Shown in pieces: positions 23,330 through 34,755 of a stretch of 64,000 nt of DNA. Position numbers and translations under genes: made by a program. The number at the start of each line of letters is the position of its first letter. Position 1 is the first letter of the stretch. This DNA is from Halichondria panicea (lineage: Eukaryota > Porifera > Demospongiae > Suberitida > Halichondriidae). The stretch spans positions 1,637,501 through 1,701,500 of the forward strand of contig NC_087377.1 of NCBI RefSeq assembly GCF_963675165.1. The letters run 5' to 3'. The notes under the pieces were generated by a model. The model ran no database searches. It saw only the letters and a list, made by a program, of their open reading frames with translations, and had not been told where the DNA came from.

Positions 23330-24020
23330 CACTAGGATAGACGGTGTAATAAAATAATAGCTCATCATACAGTCGGCCGAGTATAGCTTCACCTTCTCTC
23401 TAATAGTGAGCTGCCGGTAATATTGTAACAGTTTCTGGCTGGTCCTCTCGTGAGGTCCGTGTAGCGAATTCATCACGATAAAACTTCGGGTCGGCCTTAA
23501 ATTTCTTTATAAGTTGAGCGGAATCTTGAGAATAATTTCTGCATAGCAATTAGACAAGGATGACAAATATCCATTTTGAGGGTAGGAAATGTTCGTTCAT
23601 TTCAGAGGATTTGGTTTCAGTTACATAGCGACAAAACTCTGGGAAAGTTACGGAGATGTTGTAGTCACGTACTGTAATGACACGCCTCCACACTCGGAGC
23701 TCATTAGTGCCGTACCTATGAGTGGGCGTGTGTGTGTGTGTACAGAGACAACATAATTTTAAGTAATCAACTACACAATAATTATACAGTATAAGTATGC
23801 ACACGCACTCAGTATATTAGTCAATCCATACCTTTCTAAAATAGCCATCTTTATTTTGTCTGGGAACAGCTTGTCATAACCCATCTATAAGTCGACACCA
23901 ATCTCTCCAGGGGGTCCATGAACTTGTAGTATTCTGAAGAATATATACGTGACATTTTTGGTCGTGAGTTAGCGTACGATTGAGAAATGATACTCTACTC
24001 ATGGCGGGTACAATGAACCT
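23330..24020 (-). pseudogene. Carbohydrate sulfotransferase-like gene, C-terminal part
   Basis: Reading the minus strand, the exon from 24018 contains E-Y-Y-K-F-M-D-P-L-E-R-L-V-S-T-Y-R, which matches the family phrase Y-Y-K-F-x-F-V-R-x-P-F-E-R-L-x-S-A-Y-R, the 3'-PAPS phosphate-binding segment. The exon from 23715 contains V-T-F-P-E-F-C-R-Y-V-T-E and then, one frame over, D-I-C-H-P-C-L-I. The F-V-R residues of the PAPS motif are missing and there are frame changes after the S-T-Y-R and before D-I-C-H, so it is probably inactive. Golgi glycan sulfation would be the family role. A matching N-terminal exon lies far away at 53190-53361 on the other strand. Confidence 0.5.
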
Positions 24021-24310
24021 GTGTGTGGGTGTGTGGGTGGAGTGGGTGTGTAATAAGTGTTCAAGTGCATGTACAGGGATGTGCCCATACTGGTCGGTGG
24101 TGGTGGTTGGTACAAACCACCTCTGGACATAAATACTCATCTAGAGTCGCACGTTAGTCTATCAAAAGCAAATTTGTCAGGAAATTAAATATTAAAAATA
24201 GCCAGAACTTGGGAACATTTTAGGCAGATACATGTACCTGCATGTTGTGCATGACATATAATTACATCTTCCAATGCTGCAGCTAATAATTATAGCCTAT
24301 GATAGCTTAC

Positions 24311-24838
24311 TTGTTGTAGTCTACCCAGGGCCAGTCCAGAGTGTACATTGGTAGACTGTCACTCATGTACAGCATGAGACGCTTCATGTTCCTGCAACCA
24401 ACCTAGGGGAGAGGGCCGGGGGAAATTGCTGACATTATAGATTAAAGCAATCACTAATCTAAACACACCATTTGATAGGTCTTTCAAAGAGCTACAAAAT
24501 GCATTCTTTAGAATTGTAATTCGACAATCTCAAATTATTGCCAATCGCTTCTGAAATATAATGCCTCGTATAATTATTTCATTAAATTACCTTTCCCCTG
24601 AGCTCAATGTCTGGTTCTAGACTGAGTGTTAGTAGTCGCTGGTCAATATGCTGTTCAGCGCTGGATAGCTGACCACCGATAACTGTACGAGGAAAATAAA
24701 TGGCATTATTAATTTTTATAGAGATGATTGATACTAGGTGCAGAATATAATGGCTGGTAGATCCACACACCTTTCTGTACAGGATGCTGTACTCGTGGTA
24801 GCTCTTTATGACAGGAGAGACTTGTGTTGTTGAGATAG
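24311..24838 (-). other. Three candidate exons of an unidentified gene
   Basis: Minus-strand segments with clean splice signals: ~24838-24771 (V-S-P-V-I-K-S-Y-H-E-Y-S-I-L-Y-R-K before GTGTGT), 24682-24591 (after GTACAG: S-S-A-E-Q-H-I-D-Q-R-L-L, donor GTAATT) and 24391-24311 (after TTGCAG: M-K-R-L-M-L-Y-M-S-D-S-L-P-M-Y, donor GTAAGC). The first is duplicated at 52985-53062 on the plus strand. The gene is truncated by the element starting at 24839. I do not recognise the family. It may belong with the sulfotransferase-like exons downstream on the same strand. Confidence 0.35.
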
Positions 24839-25782
24839 CTCTTTCCTTGGCAATCTGTTGTAGAAATTACAACAATGGGTAAGGAATCGTTATGATGAAT
24901 TAGATGAAGTTGTATGTGAGCTCCTCCCTGACAAACAAACTGTAGTCTAGGTAACCGCCTTATCAGTCAAGTAGGCTAAAAATCTGTGTCCTTTGATGTA
25001 AGCTTTGATGTCTCTTTGTGCATATGTAGTTATAAAAAAAAAAAAAAGAAACCTTTGACTAGCTAGGAAGAGTAGCAGCAGTAGTAGTAGGAAGAGTAGC
25101 AGTAGTAGTAGCAGTGCAAGCAGGACTAGACTAGATTAAAAAGTTGGTGGAAAGAATAACTGACCGTTTGGACGTCACCTGGCTGCCAGACTTTCATCTG
25201 GACTCTTCCCCCTGAGTAGCTGGCCTTTCTCTAAGCCACAAAACTGAGCAAGAAGCTGAAGAAGCAGCTAGACAGAGACATGTACCTAGCCTTGAGAATT
25301 GGGAGGCGTGGCTCAACTAGTTAGCCCAGCCCAGAGGAATTGTTACCGTGGGTACTGAACAACCGTAGAAGTAGGGCTACCCCTGGCTTTACTGAATTAA
25401 CTAGCTGTGTCTGCTGTCTAGTTGGACCAGATTTAGCTAGATAATGGGGTAGAGAATAGTTGAGCGGTGCTGTGTGTAGCTTGAACTGTACTGGCTGGCA
25501 AGAATCTAGTAAGCACCCTATGCACTGATAACTCGTCAGAATGGAGGGTATGTTCTAGGGATCTGGACAGCTGTACATCCAAAGGAGCCAGGGAGTGCCA
25601 ATCATCTTCTCCCAGTCTCTGACACGCTAAACAAAAGGAGCTAGAACTGGGAGTCCCAGCTAGAATTGCTAGCCGGATCTAGACTAATAGAATGACTTGG
25701 AGGCGTGGTGAGGCCGGATCCACACTAATTGATCGACCTAAAGACGCTCCTGTTCCAGATTTCACGAATGGCAAGGAAAGGG
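24839..25782 (+). mobile_element. Non-autonomous DNA element with CCCTTTCC ends, copy 2
   Basis: 944 bp, reverse complement of the copy at 9947-10876, from CTCTTTCCTTGG to AAGGAAAGGG. It retains the ~80 bp segment around 24975-25035 that copies 3 and 4 lack. Flanks are ATAG and TTAT, so no perfect target duplication survives. It sits exactly at the broken edge of the minus-strand exons. Confidence 0.85.
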
Positions 25783-25904
25783 TTATTTTTCAAAACTTTT
25801 GAATCCAAATGGAGCTGATTGGACTCCTTGACACTGTCAGCGAGCTTGAGCACACTGTCAGAGAGCTTGAGGAGGACCAGGAAGTCTGTTATGACCATGA
25901 CGAG

Positions 25905-28795
25905 CCCTAACCCCCAGTTGTTAATGATATTCATAGCACCACACGCGTGCATTACGCCCACATATTGATATTCATGGTTGTTGTGGTTTGTTGGGCTCCT
26001 CCCACGAGCCTTTGATGTGGACGAGCCTTTTCCTCTGCTGTACTGTACCTATGTGCCCTAACCCCCCCAGTAGTTAATTATATTCATAGCACCACTAGCG
26101 TGCGGTACGCCCACATAATGACATTCATGGTTGTTGTGGTTTGTTGGGCTCCTCCCACGAGCCTTTGATGTGGACGAGCCTTTTCCTCTGCTGTACTGTA
26201 CCTATGTGCCCTAACCCCCCCCCCCCCAGTAGTTAATGATATTCATAGCACCACTAGCGTGCGGTACGCCCACATAATGACATTCATGGTTGTTGTGGTT
26301 TGTTGGGCTCCTCCCACGAGCCTTTGATGTGGACGAGCCTTTTCCTCTGCTGTACTGTACCTATGTGCCCTAACCCCCCCCCCAGTAGTTAATGATATTC
26401 ATAGCACCACTAGCGTGTGGTACGCCCACATAATGACATTCATGGTTGTTGTGGTTTGTTGGGCTCCTCCCACGAGCCTTTGATGGGGACGAGCCTTTTC
26501 CACGAGCCTTTTCCTCTGCTGTACTGTACCTGTGTGCCCTAACCCCCCCCCCCAGTAGTTAATTATATTCATAGCACCACACTCGTGCGGTACGCCCACG
26601 TAATGACATTCATGGTTGTTGTGGTTTGTTGGGCTCCTCCCACGAGCCTTTTCCTCTGCTGTACTGTACCTATGTGCCCTAACCCCCCCCCCCCCAGTAG
26701 TTAATGATATTCATAGCACCACTAGCGTGCGGTACGCCCACATAATGACATTCATGGTTGTTGTGGTTTGTTGGGCTCCTCCCACGAGCCTTTGATGTGG
26801 ACGAGCCTTTTCCTCTGCTGTACTGTACCTATGTGCCCTAACCCCCCCCCCAGTAGTTAATGATATTCATAGCACCACTAGCGTGTGGTACGCCCACATA
26901 ATGACATTCATGGTTGTTGTGGTTTGTTGGGCTCCTCCCACGAGCCTTTGATGGGGACGAGCCTTTTCCACGAGCCTTTTCCTCTGCTGTACTGTACCTG
27001 TGTGCCCTAACCCCCCCCCCCAGTAGTTAATTATATTCATAGCACCACACTCGTGCGGTACGCCCACGTAATGACATTCATGGTTGTTGTGGTTTGTTGG
27101 GCTCCTCCCACGAGCCTTTTCCTCTGCTGTACTGTACCTATGTGCCCTAACCCCCCCCCCCCAGTAGTTAATGATATTCATAGCACCACTAGCGTGTGGT
27201 ACACCCACGTAATGACATTCATGGTTGTTGTGGTTTGTTGGGCTCCTCCCACGAGCCTTTGATGTGGACGAGCCTTTTCCTCTGCTGTACTGTACCTATG
27301 TGCCCTAACCCCCCCCCCCCCAGTAGTTAATGATATTCATAGCACCACTAGCGCGTGGTACGCCCACGTAATGACATTCATGGTTGTTGTGGTTTGTTGG
27401 GCTCCTCCCACGAGCCTTTGATGTGGACGAGCCTTTTCCTCTGCTGTACTGTACCTATGTGCCCTAACCCCCCCCCCCAGTTGTTAATGATATTCATAGC
27501 ACCACTAGCATGTGGTACGCCCACGTAATGACATTCATGGTTGTTGTGGTTTGTTGGGCTCCTCCCACGAGCCTTTTCCTCTGCTGTACTGTACCTATGT
27601 GCCCTAACCCCCCCCCCCAGTAGTTAATGATATTCATAGCACCACTAGCGTGTGGTACACCCACGTAATGACATTCATGGTTGTTGTGGTTTGTTGGGCT
27701 CCTCCCACGAGCCTTTGATGTGGACGAGCCTTTTCCTCTGCTGTACTGTACCTATGTGCCCTAACCCCCCCCCCCCAGTAGTTAATGATATTCATAGCAC
27801 CACTAGCGCGTGGTACGCCCACGTAATGACATTCATGGTTGTTGTGGTTTGTTGGGCTCCTCCCACGAGCCTTTGATGTGGACGAGCCTTTTCCTCTGCT
27901 GTACTGTACCTATGTGCCCTAACCCCCCCCCCCCCCCCCCCCCCAGTTGTTAATGATATTCATAGCACCACTAGCATGTGGTACGCCCACGTAATGACAT
28001 TCATGGTTGTTGTGGTTTGTTGGGCTCCTCCCACGAGCCTTTGATGGGGACGAGCCTTTTCCTCTGCTGTACTGTACCTATGTGCCCTAACCCCTCCCCC
28101 CCCCCCCCCAGTAGTTAATGATATTCATAGCACCACTAGCGTGCGGTACGCCCACGTAATGACATTCATGGTTGTTGTGGTTTGTTGGGCTCCTCCCACG
28201 AGCCTTTGATGGGGACGAGCCTTTTCCTCTGCTGTACTGTATCTATGTGCCCTAACCCCCCCAGTAGTTAATGATATTCATAGCACCACTAGCGTGCGGT
28301 ACGCCCACGTAATGACATTCATGGTTGTTGTGGTTTGTTGGGCTCCTCCCACGAGCCTTTGATGTGGACGAGCCTTTTCCTCTGCTGTACTGTACCTATG
28401 TGCCCTAACCCCCCCCCCCCAGTAGTTAATGATATTCATAGCACCACTAGCGTGCGGTACGCCCACATAATGACATTCATGGTTGTTGTGGTTTGTTGGG
28501 CTCCTCCCACGAGCCTTTGATGTGGACGAGCCTTTTCCTCTGCTGTACTGTACCTATGTGCCCTAAACCCCCCCCCCCCCCCCCCAGTAGTTAATGATAT
28601 TCATAGCACCACTAGCGTGCGGTACGCCCACATAATGACATTCATGGTTGTTGTGGTTTGTTGGGCTCCTCCCACGAGCCTTTGATGTGGACGAGCCTTT
28701 TCCTCTGCTGTACTGTACCTATGCGCCCTAACCCCCCCCCCAGTAGTTAATGATATTCATAGCACCACTAGCGTGTGGTACGCCCACATAATGAC
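25905..28795 (+). repeat. Satellite, ~155 bp unit, 19 copies with poly-C tracts
   Basis: The phrase ATTCATAGCACCAC recurs 19 times, from about 25930 to 28756. Each unit runs through GTACGCCCACRTAATGACATTC, TTGTTGTGGTTTGTTGGGC, CTCCTCCCACGAGCC, CTGCTGTACTGTACC and GTGCCCTAA, then a C-run varying from about 5 to over 20. Units vary by a ~17 bp GATGTGGACGAGCCTTTT segment present, absent or doubled. Open frames on both strands are repeat artefacts. The last unit ends about 60 bp before the transposase reading region. Confidence 0.95.
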
Positions 28796-28856
28796 ATTCA
28801 TAGCCTGTCCCCCACCTGCACTGGCGAGCACTCTTGTGGTACTCTAATGATATTCA

Positions 28857-30442
28857 TGCTTTGTTTCCGTGCAGATGCTGCAGTGGAGGATGATGACGAA
28901 ATGGTCGATGGCATGGCTCCGACTCCCAAACGGAGGAAGCTGGCGAGGGACAATGGACTCCAAAAAGCTAAGTCCACAGGAAGATACCCCGTCTTTGGCG
29001 GTGTGGTCGGTCCTGTCGATCAACTTGATCCGTCTGTAACTCCATGCCTAGATTTTGTTAAGTTACTTTGGCCCGATAGTTTGTGTGAGTACATAGCCGA
29101 ACAGACCAACCTGTACGCTAGGCAGTGTGGTGCTAAGGGTTGGTCAGCTACAAACAGTGCCGAATTGTGGGTGTTTTTGGGGATTGTACTAGAGATGGGC
29201 ATTCATAGGCTCCCTGAAATTACGGACTACTGGTCCAAGGATCCCCTTTTAGGTGTACAATGTGTGAGCAATGTAATGTCGCTCAAAAGGTTCCAAAGTT
29301 TATGGCGGTATCTGCACTGTGAGGACAATACGTCCATCACTGATGCACGTAAGGTAACTAGCAAGCTAAAAACTGTTTTAGAGACTCTTAAAGCCAACTA
29401 CTTCATGAGGTATAATCCCAGTCAGGAGCTTTCCGTTGATGAGATGATGATAAAGTACAAGGGTCGTAAAAGCGGGAAAATTCATATGCCCAAGAAGCCT
29501 GTTAAACTGGGGTTCAAGGTATGGTGCTGCTCATGTTCATGCTGTGGGTATCTCTGTGTGTTTGATGTATACAGTGGTAAGCTCACCGATTCCTCTGGGA
29601 AAAAGATAGCTGTGAAAGGGCTTGTGAAAAATGTAGTCCATCGTTTACTCACTCCTTTTTATGGTCATCAGCATGTTGTGTACATGGACAACTTTTACAC
29701 GTCCGGTCCATTGATAGAAGAGTTGGCTAAGCAAAATGTGTTTACTGTCGGCACAATTTTGAAGAATGCTGCTGGTTTCCCAGCAAGTCTTAAGGATGTG
29801 GTACTCGACAAAGGTGACTATACGTCCATGACTGTTGGTGATATTTCTTACTCTATGTTTAACGACCGTAGAGTTGTGTCCTTTGCAACAAATGTGTTCC
29901 CTGACCATATGCCCCACACTGTAATGCGAATGCACAAAGACGGTACCCTACGCTCTCAGAGTGTCCCCCCCTGTCTCCCTGCATATAACATGTACATGGG
30001 AGGAGTTGACAATACAGGGCGTATGAGGAAAACCTATGGGTACGATAGAAAGTGTCGGCGGTATTGGTTCAGGATTTTCTTTCAATTCCTTGACGTTAGT
30101 GTGAATAATGCATACATTCTATACAGGCACAACTGTGTCAGGGTGGGTTCAAAGGCCATGCCTTTGAAAGGGTTTCGATTGGAACTAATTCATAGTCTAT
30201 TGGGTGTGCCACGTACTCGTAGCAGTGCCTCAGGTCTGGCCAGTCTAAATATCGTTTTCCCCCCATCACAGGGCGCACGTGTGAGTGCAAATAGTGTCGG
30301 AGTGTCTCGTGGGCGCTGTCAAGTGTGTGTTCGGGAGAAGATCCCTAGCAGAGAGCAGCAACACACTGCAATGGCATGTCCCCACTGTCGCATAAGAATA
30401 TGCAAAGGACACTCTGTTATCGGACACACATGTGCTAGCTAA
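28857..30442 (+). CDS. piggyBac-type transposase (PGBD-like)
   Basis: An uninterrupted frame of 528 codons from the ATG at 28857; the next ATG in frame is 28901, and a splice acceptor TTTCCGTGCAG ends at 28874, so the true first exon may lie upstream or be lost. Cut-and-paste DDE transposase: the three catalytic aspartates are in S-V-D-E-M-M (D at 29438), Y-M-D-N-F-Y-T-S (D at 29687) and G-G-V-D-N-T (D at 30008), in the right order and spacing. A basic K-R-R-K stretch near the N-terminus looks like a nuclear signal. The C-terminus has the cysteine-rich zinc-binding domain C-Q-V-C...C-P-H-C...C-K-G-H of piggyBac proteins. Usual family length is about 500-600 residues, so it is near complete. 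No terminal repeats or TTAA sites of an autonomous element were found, so it may be domesticated, or stranded beside the satellite. Confidence 0.93.
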
Positions 30443-31400
30443 TGTGCTGTGTGACTGATTTTTGTTAGATGGTACTCTCCTGGTCTAAATTGGCCTTGGA
30501 GAGGGGAGGAAAGGGGTATTATTTCAATGATTAATAAAATTGTGATAAAGAATTCAGTTGTATATGAGAGGCCCTAACCCACTCTGTTGTAAATTCTGTT
30601 GTAATTATTCGCTTTCATCTCTTTGGACACACCCTTTAATTATTCCTATGAATGTAATGCGCATGCGCGCTCATTCCCCATGTGTGAGAAAATAATATCC
30701 AAGATCCAGATCCAGATCCTCCTGGCAGAATCGTCTAAGCCACAAAACACTACCATATAACAATATAGATAACAATATGCATGTACACAGGTCTTTTCTT
30801 CTTAGATATTATATACACTGAACTACAGATCCTGGAAGAATCAATTTTATTCTTTCTTGAGGTCCTGGTAAGCCACATAATACAATAAATAATAACAACA
30901 ATAGATGCATGTCTTTTCTTCTCAGTGACTTTATATAGATAAGCTAACTTTAATATAAAATTCATTATAGAAACTAATATAACACTAATACTTTTTGAGC
31001 GAAAGCAAGCGCACGCATTAGCAAGCGCACGCTTGCAACACTCGTTTACAAAGTGAACATTGAGTGTTATTGTATAAATGAGTAAATAAATGAGCTAGAT
31101 ATAATTATATCTACTAGGTGAACACAAAACGTAAGTGATAGCTCAGAAACTCTGTTTAACATAATTATTGAGCATTTCCACTATTCACGGATGTGTCATG
31201 CATGTTGGTCAATCCTCACGCAATTAATGTGGAACCAACGTGCATGGACAGTAATCACATCCCACTCAATTCTCCTCGTCTCCTCACAGGGCCAGAAGTG
31301 GTAGTTTACAGCTTGTAAACTATGTTTGTACTTGCGAGTGTACATCATAGTTTACAATGTTGTTGAATTTTAGTTCATCTACAATAGTTTCCTTCATAGT
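30443..31400. other. Transposase 3' flank, no gene seen
   Basis: Contains a possible polyadenylation signal, AATAAA, at about 30533, about 90 nt after the stop codon. A phrase GGCCCTAACCCAC at ~30570 echoes the CCCTAACCCC of the satellite. The short dispersed repeat seen at 3789 recurs at 30988-31048. The rest is AT-rich and unremarkable. Confidence 0.5.
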
Positions 31401-31883
31401 TTACAAAGAAAGTTGATAGTGTACAACGTTGTATACTTCTGTAAATGAATTGTTTTGGCCCTGTGCCTGCCTGCTGGCACTGCTGACAAATGTTTGTGTC
31501 GAGTTGATCTTTTTGTTCATGCGTCTGCGTTTCACCACAGGGGTGGTACTGTGTCTCCCCTTCATCCGTTTGCTGCGCTTCAACACAGGAGTATTGTCTT
31601 CAGTACAAAGTGTAAGAGCACGCTTTAGTTGTTTTGTCACGGCTTCACCACTGCTCGCTGGATCTCTGTTCGTACCACTGACTGATGGAGGGTCTCTACA
31701 GCTACCACAGGAGGAGTTGTACTGCTGTTTGATGGAGGGATCTCTATAGCACGTGAGGGGTGTCTGATGATGGAGGGGTCTCTCTTTCCACACTGGTTTC
31801 CTTGGAGGAGTCTGACTCTCCCCGCCCCAAAGGCCACTGGAGTCCTTGTCAACTTCCTCTAGCTGAACACACCTCTTCTCCAT
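31401..31883 (-). CDS. Hypothetical basic protein, 160 codons
   Basis: Open frame from an ATG (M-E-K-R-C-V-Q-L-E-E-V-D-K-D-S) to a stop. It is rich in Ser, Pro, Thr and Arg/Lys, with basic clusters L-K-R-S-K-R-M-K-G-R and V-K-R-R-R-M-N-K-K that look like nuclear localisation or DNA-binding tails. Upstream on the same strand (about 32115-32031) is a second open piece, M-H-A-K-Q-K-K-C-S-Q-I-Y, ending at a GTGTAC donor, but I could not join the two in frame. No domain is recognised; it may be an orphan exon. Confidence 0.35.
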   Translation of the reverse strand: MEKRCVQLEEVDKDSSGLWGGESQTPPRKPVWKERPLHHQTPLTCYRDPSIKQQYNSSCGSCRDPPSVSGTNRDPASSGEAVTKQLKRALTLCTEDNTPVLKRSKRMKGRHSTTPVVKRRRMNKKINSTQTFVSSASRQAQGQNNSFTEVYNVVHYQLSL

Positions 31884-32125
31884 GTATAGCTATAAAAACT
31901 ACACAAAATTGTATGATTATAATTATATGCATGCTGCATATACTATCTATATTAAAGGTATATGCCCTGATAAATTATAAATTTTATGCTCGGAATAATT
32001 TTAGCATGAATAGTATTATAATTACGTACACCTGCTTCCAACTTTTCGAGAAAAGACTCGTCAAAGCTGGACTGGTAGATCTGCGAGCACTTCTTTTGCT
32101 TAGCATGCATGGATGCTAGCTATAT

Positions 32126-33001
32126 CTCTTTCCTTGGCAATCTGTTGTAGAAATTACAACAATGGGTAAGGAATCGTTATGATGAATTAGATGAAGTTGT
32201 ATGTGAGCTCCTCCCTGACAAACAAACTGTAGTCTAGGTAACGGCCTTATCAGTCAAGTAAAAAAAAAAAAAAAAAAGAAACCTTTGACTAGCTAGGAAG
32301 AGTAGCAGCAGTAGGCAGCAGTAGTAGTAGCAGTGCAAGCAGGACTAGACTAGATTAAAAAGTTGGTGGAAAGAATAACTGACCGTTTGGACGTCACCTG
32401 GCTGCCAGACTTTCATCTGGACTCTTCCCCCTGAGTAGCTGGCCTTTCTCTAAGCCACAAAACTGAGCAAGAAGCTGAAGAAGCAGCTAGACAGAGACAT
32501 GTACCTAGCCTTGAGAATTGGGAGGCGTGGCTCAACTAGTTAGCCCAGCCCAGAGGAATTGTTACCGTGGGTACTGAACAACCGTAGAAGTAGGGCTACC
32601 CCTGGCTTTACTGAATTAACTAGCTGTGTCTGCTGTCTAGTTGGACCAGATTTAGCTAGATAATGGGGTAGAGAATAGTTGAGCGGTGCTGTGTGTAGCT
32701 TGAACTGTACTGGCTGGCAAGAATCTAGTAAGCACCCTATGCACTGATAACTCGTCAGAATGGAGGGTATGTTCTAGGGATCTGGACAGCTGTACATCCA
32801 AAGGAGCCAGGGAGTGCCAATCATCTTCTCCCAGTCTCTGACACGCTAAACAAAAGGAGCTAGAACTGGGAGTCCCAGCTAGAATTGCTAGCCGGATCTA
32901 GACTAATAGAATGACTTGGAGGCGTGGTGAGGCCGGATCCACACTAATTGATCGACCTAAAGACGCTCCTGTTCCAGATTTCACGAATGGCAAGGAAAGG
33001 G
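32126..33001 (+). mobile_element. Non-autonomous DNA element with CCCTTTCC ends, copy 3
   Basis: 876 bp, same orientation as copy 2, from CTCTTTCCTTGG to AAGGAAAGGG. It lacks ~80 bp beside the internal A-tract, as copy 4 does, defining a shorter subfamily. Flanks are ATAT and TTAT, close to the TTAT target of copy 1. Confidence 0.85.
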
Positions 33002-33144
33002 TTATAGATGGAATCGTGGTCCTGTCAGTTGTATAACCATTGGGGATTGACAGTGTTCAAAGGGAAGTTGGCAATTCTCTTCTGAAAGTCTTGCACATGC
33101 AGTGATTGAGATCTGTTTGTCACTAAGTGCAGCACAGAGCTCCC

Positions 33145-33860
33145 ATACAATTACTTCACTACTCGACTACTTCACTACTTCACTACCCAACTATACTTCA
33201 CTACTTCACTACCCAACTACTTCACTACCCAACTACCCAACTACTTCACTACCCAACTACTTCACTACCCAACTACCTAGCTACTGCACTATCCAACTAC
33301 TTGACTACTTGACTACCCAACTACTTCACTACCCAACTACTTCACTACCCAACTACTTCACTACTTCACTACCCAACTACCCGACTACTTCACTACCCAA
33401 CTACTTCACTACTTTACTACCCGACTACTTCACTACCCAACTACTTTACTACTTCACTACCCAACTACTTCACTACTTCACTACCCAACTACTTCACTAC
33501 TCGACTACTTCACTACCCAATACTTCACTACCCAACTACCTAGCTACTGCACTACCCAACTCTACTTCACTATACCCAACTATACTTGACTACTTCATTA
33601 CCCAACTACCCAACTACTTCACTATACCTAGCTACTGCACTACCCAACTACTTGACTACCCAACTACTTGACTACTTCACTACCCAACTACTTGACTACC
33701 CAACTACTGGACTACCCAACTACCTAGCTACTGCACTACCCAACTACTTCACTATACCTAACTACTCGACTACTTGACTACCCAACTACCTATAGCTACT
33801 CCACTATACCCAACTTTATAGCTACTCGACTATACCAACTGAACTACCTGGCTATACTAC
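33145..33860 (+). repeat. Satellite of CTACTTCACTACCCAA-type units
   Basis: About 700 bp built from 5-bp words CTACT, TCACT, ACCCA and ACTAC in changing order, with an effective unit of 10-15 bp. It gives a long open frame of L-P-N-Y-F-T-T repeats (33102-33671) that I regard as an artefact of the repeat. Confidence 0.92.
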
Positions 33861-34089
33861 CCAACTAAGTCTCAGTTGGCTATAATTTATACCATACATA
33901 GACACTCAGCATATACATATATATATACGTGACTGCCCATCCTAGATATATACTTTTTTTTACATGACATTGTGACCTCAACTATATAGTCTACTCAGTT
34001 CTTTCCTCATTCACTGAAAATCGGCTGTCTTTGTTGACTACAACATTACTGGCTACCAATGGTAGTCAAAAGCTTGTCATTTAACAATC

Positions 34090-34755
34090 GTGCCATATCT
34101 ACCATTCTGACGAGTTATCAGTGCATAGGGTGCTTACTAGATTCTTGCCAGCCAGTACAGTTCAAGCTACACACAGCACCGCTCAACTATTCTCTACCCC
34201 ATTATCTAGCTAAATCTGGTCCAACTAGACAGCAGACACAGCTAGTTAATTCAGTAAAGCCAGGGGTAGCCCTACTTCTACGGTTGTTCAGTACCCACGG
34301 TAACAATTCCTCTGGGCTGGGCTAACTAGTTGAGCCACGCCTCCCAATTCTCAAGGCTAGGTACATGTCTCTGTCTAGCCGCTTCTTCAGCTTCTTGCTC
34401 AGTTTTTTGTGGCTTAGAGAAAGGCCAGCTACTCAGGGGGAAGAGTCCAGATGAAAGTCTGGCAGCCAGGTGACGTCCAAACGGTCAGTTATTCTTTCCA
34501 CCAACTTTTTAATCTAGTCTAGTCCTGCTTGCACTGCTACTACTACTACTGCTACTCTTCCTACTACTACTGCTGCTACTCTTCCTAGCTAGTCAAAGGT
34601 TTCTTTTTTTTTTTTTTTTTTACTTGACTGATAAGGCCGTTACCTAGACTACAGTTTGTTTGTCAGGGAGGAGCTCACATACAACTTCATCTAATTCATC
34701 ATAACGATTCCTTACCCATTGTTGTAATTTCTACAACAGATTGCCAAGGAAAGAG
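34090..34755 (-). mobile_element. Non-autonomous DNA element with CCCTTTCC ends, copy 4 (truncated)
   Basis: Reverse-oriented copy running from an internal point (CCATTCTGACGAG) to the intact GCCAAGGAAAGAG end. About 240 bp of the other end is missing. It shares the internal ~80 bp deletion with copy 3 and has an expanded CTACTACTG microsatellite at ~34540-34580. Confidence 0.85.

Noticed and set aside
26867-27262. Open frames of about 60-113 codons on both strands within 25.9-28.8 kb
   Set aside because: The same frames recur in each satellite unit on both strands and break when C-run length changes, so they are repeat artefacts.
25920-28780. Telomere-like CCCTAA motif in each satellite unit
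   Set aside because: It occurs once per unit before a C-run, not as tandem CCCTAA, so it is not telomeric sequence.
28775-28856. N-terminal extension of the transposase frame
   Set aside because: It begins at a GTG inside the last satellite unit and crosses a good splice acceptor, so it is unlikely to be translated.
31429-31749. 106-codon plus-strand frame opposite 31401-31883
   Set aside because: Hydrophobic shadow of the minus-strand frame, with no splice signals or domain.
33102-33671. 189-codon open frame rich in Leu-Pro-Asn-Tyr-Thr repeats
   Set aside because: It is a direct product of the CTACT/TCACT satellite; repeat units without internal stops give long frames by chance, and there is no start context or domain.
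33145-33860. CRISPR-like array
   Set aside because: Units are short, scrambled words without unique spacers, in a eukaryotic genome.
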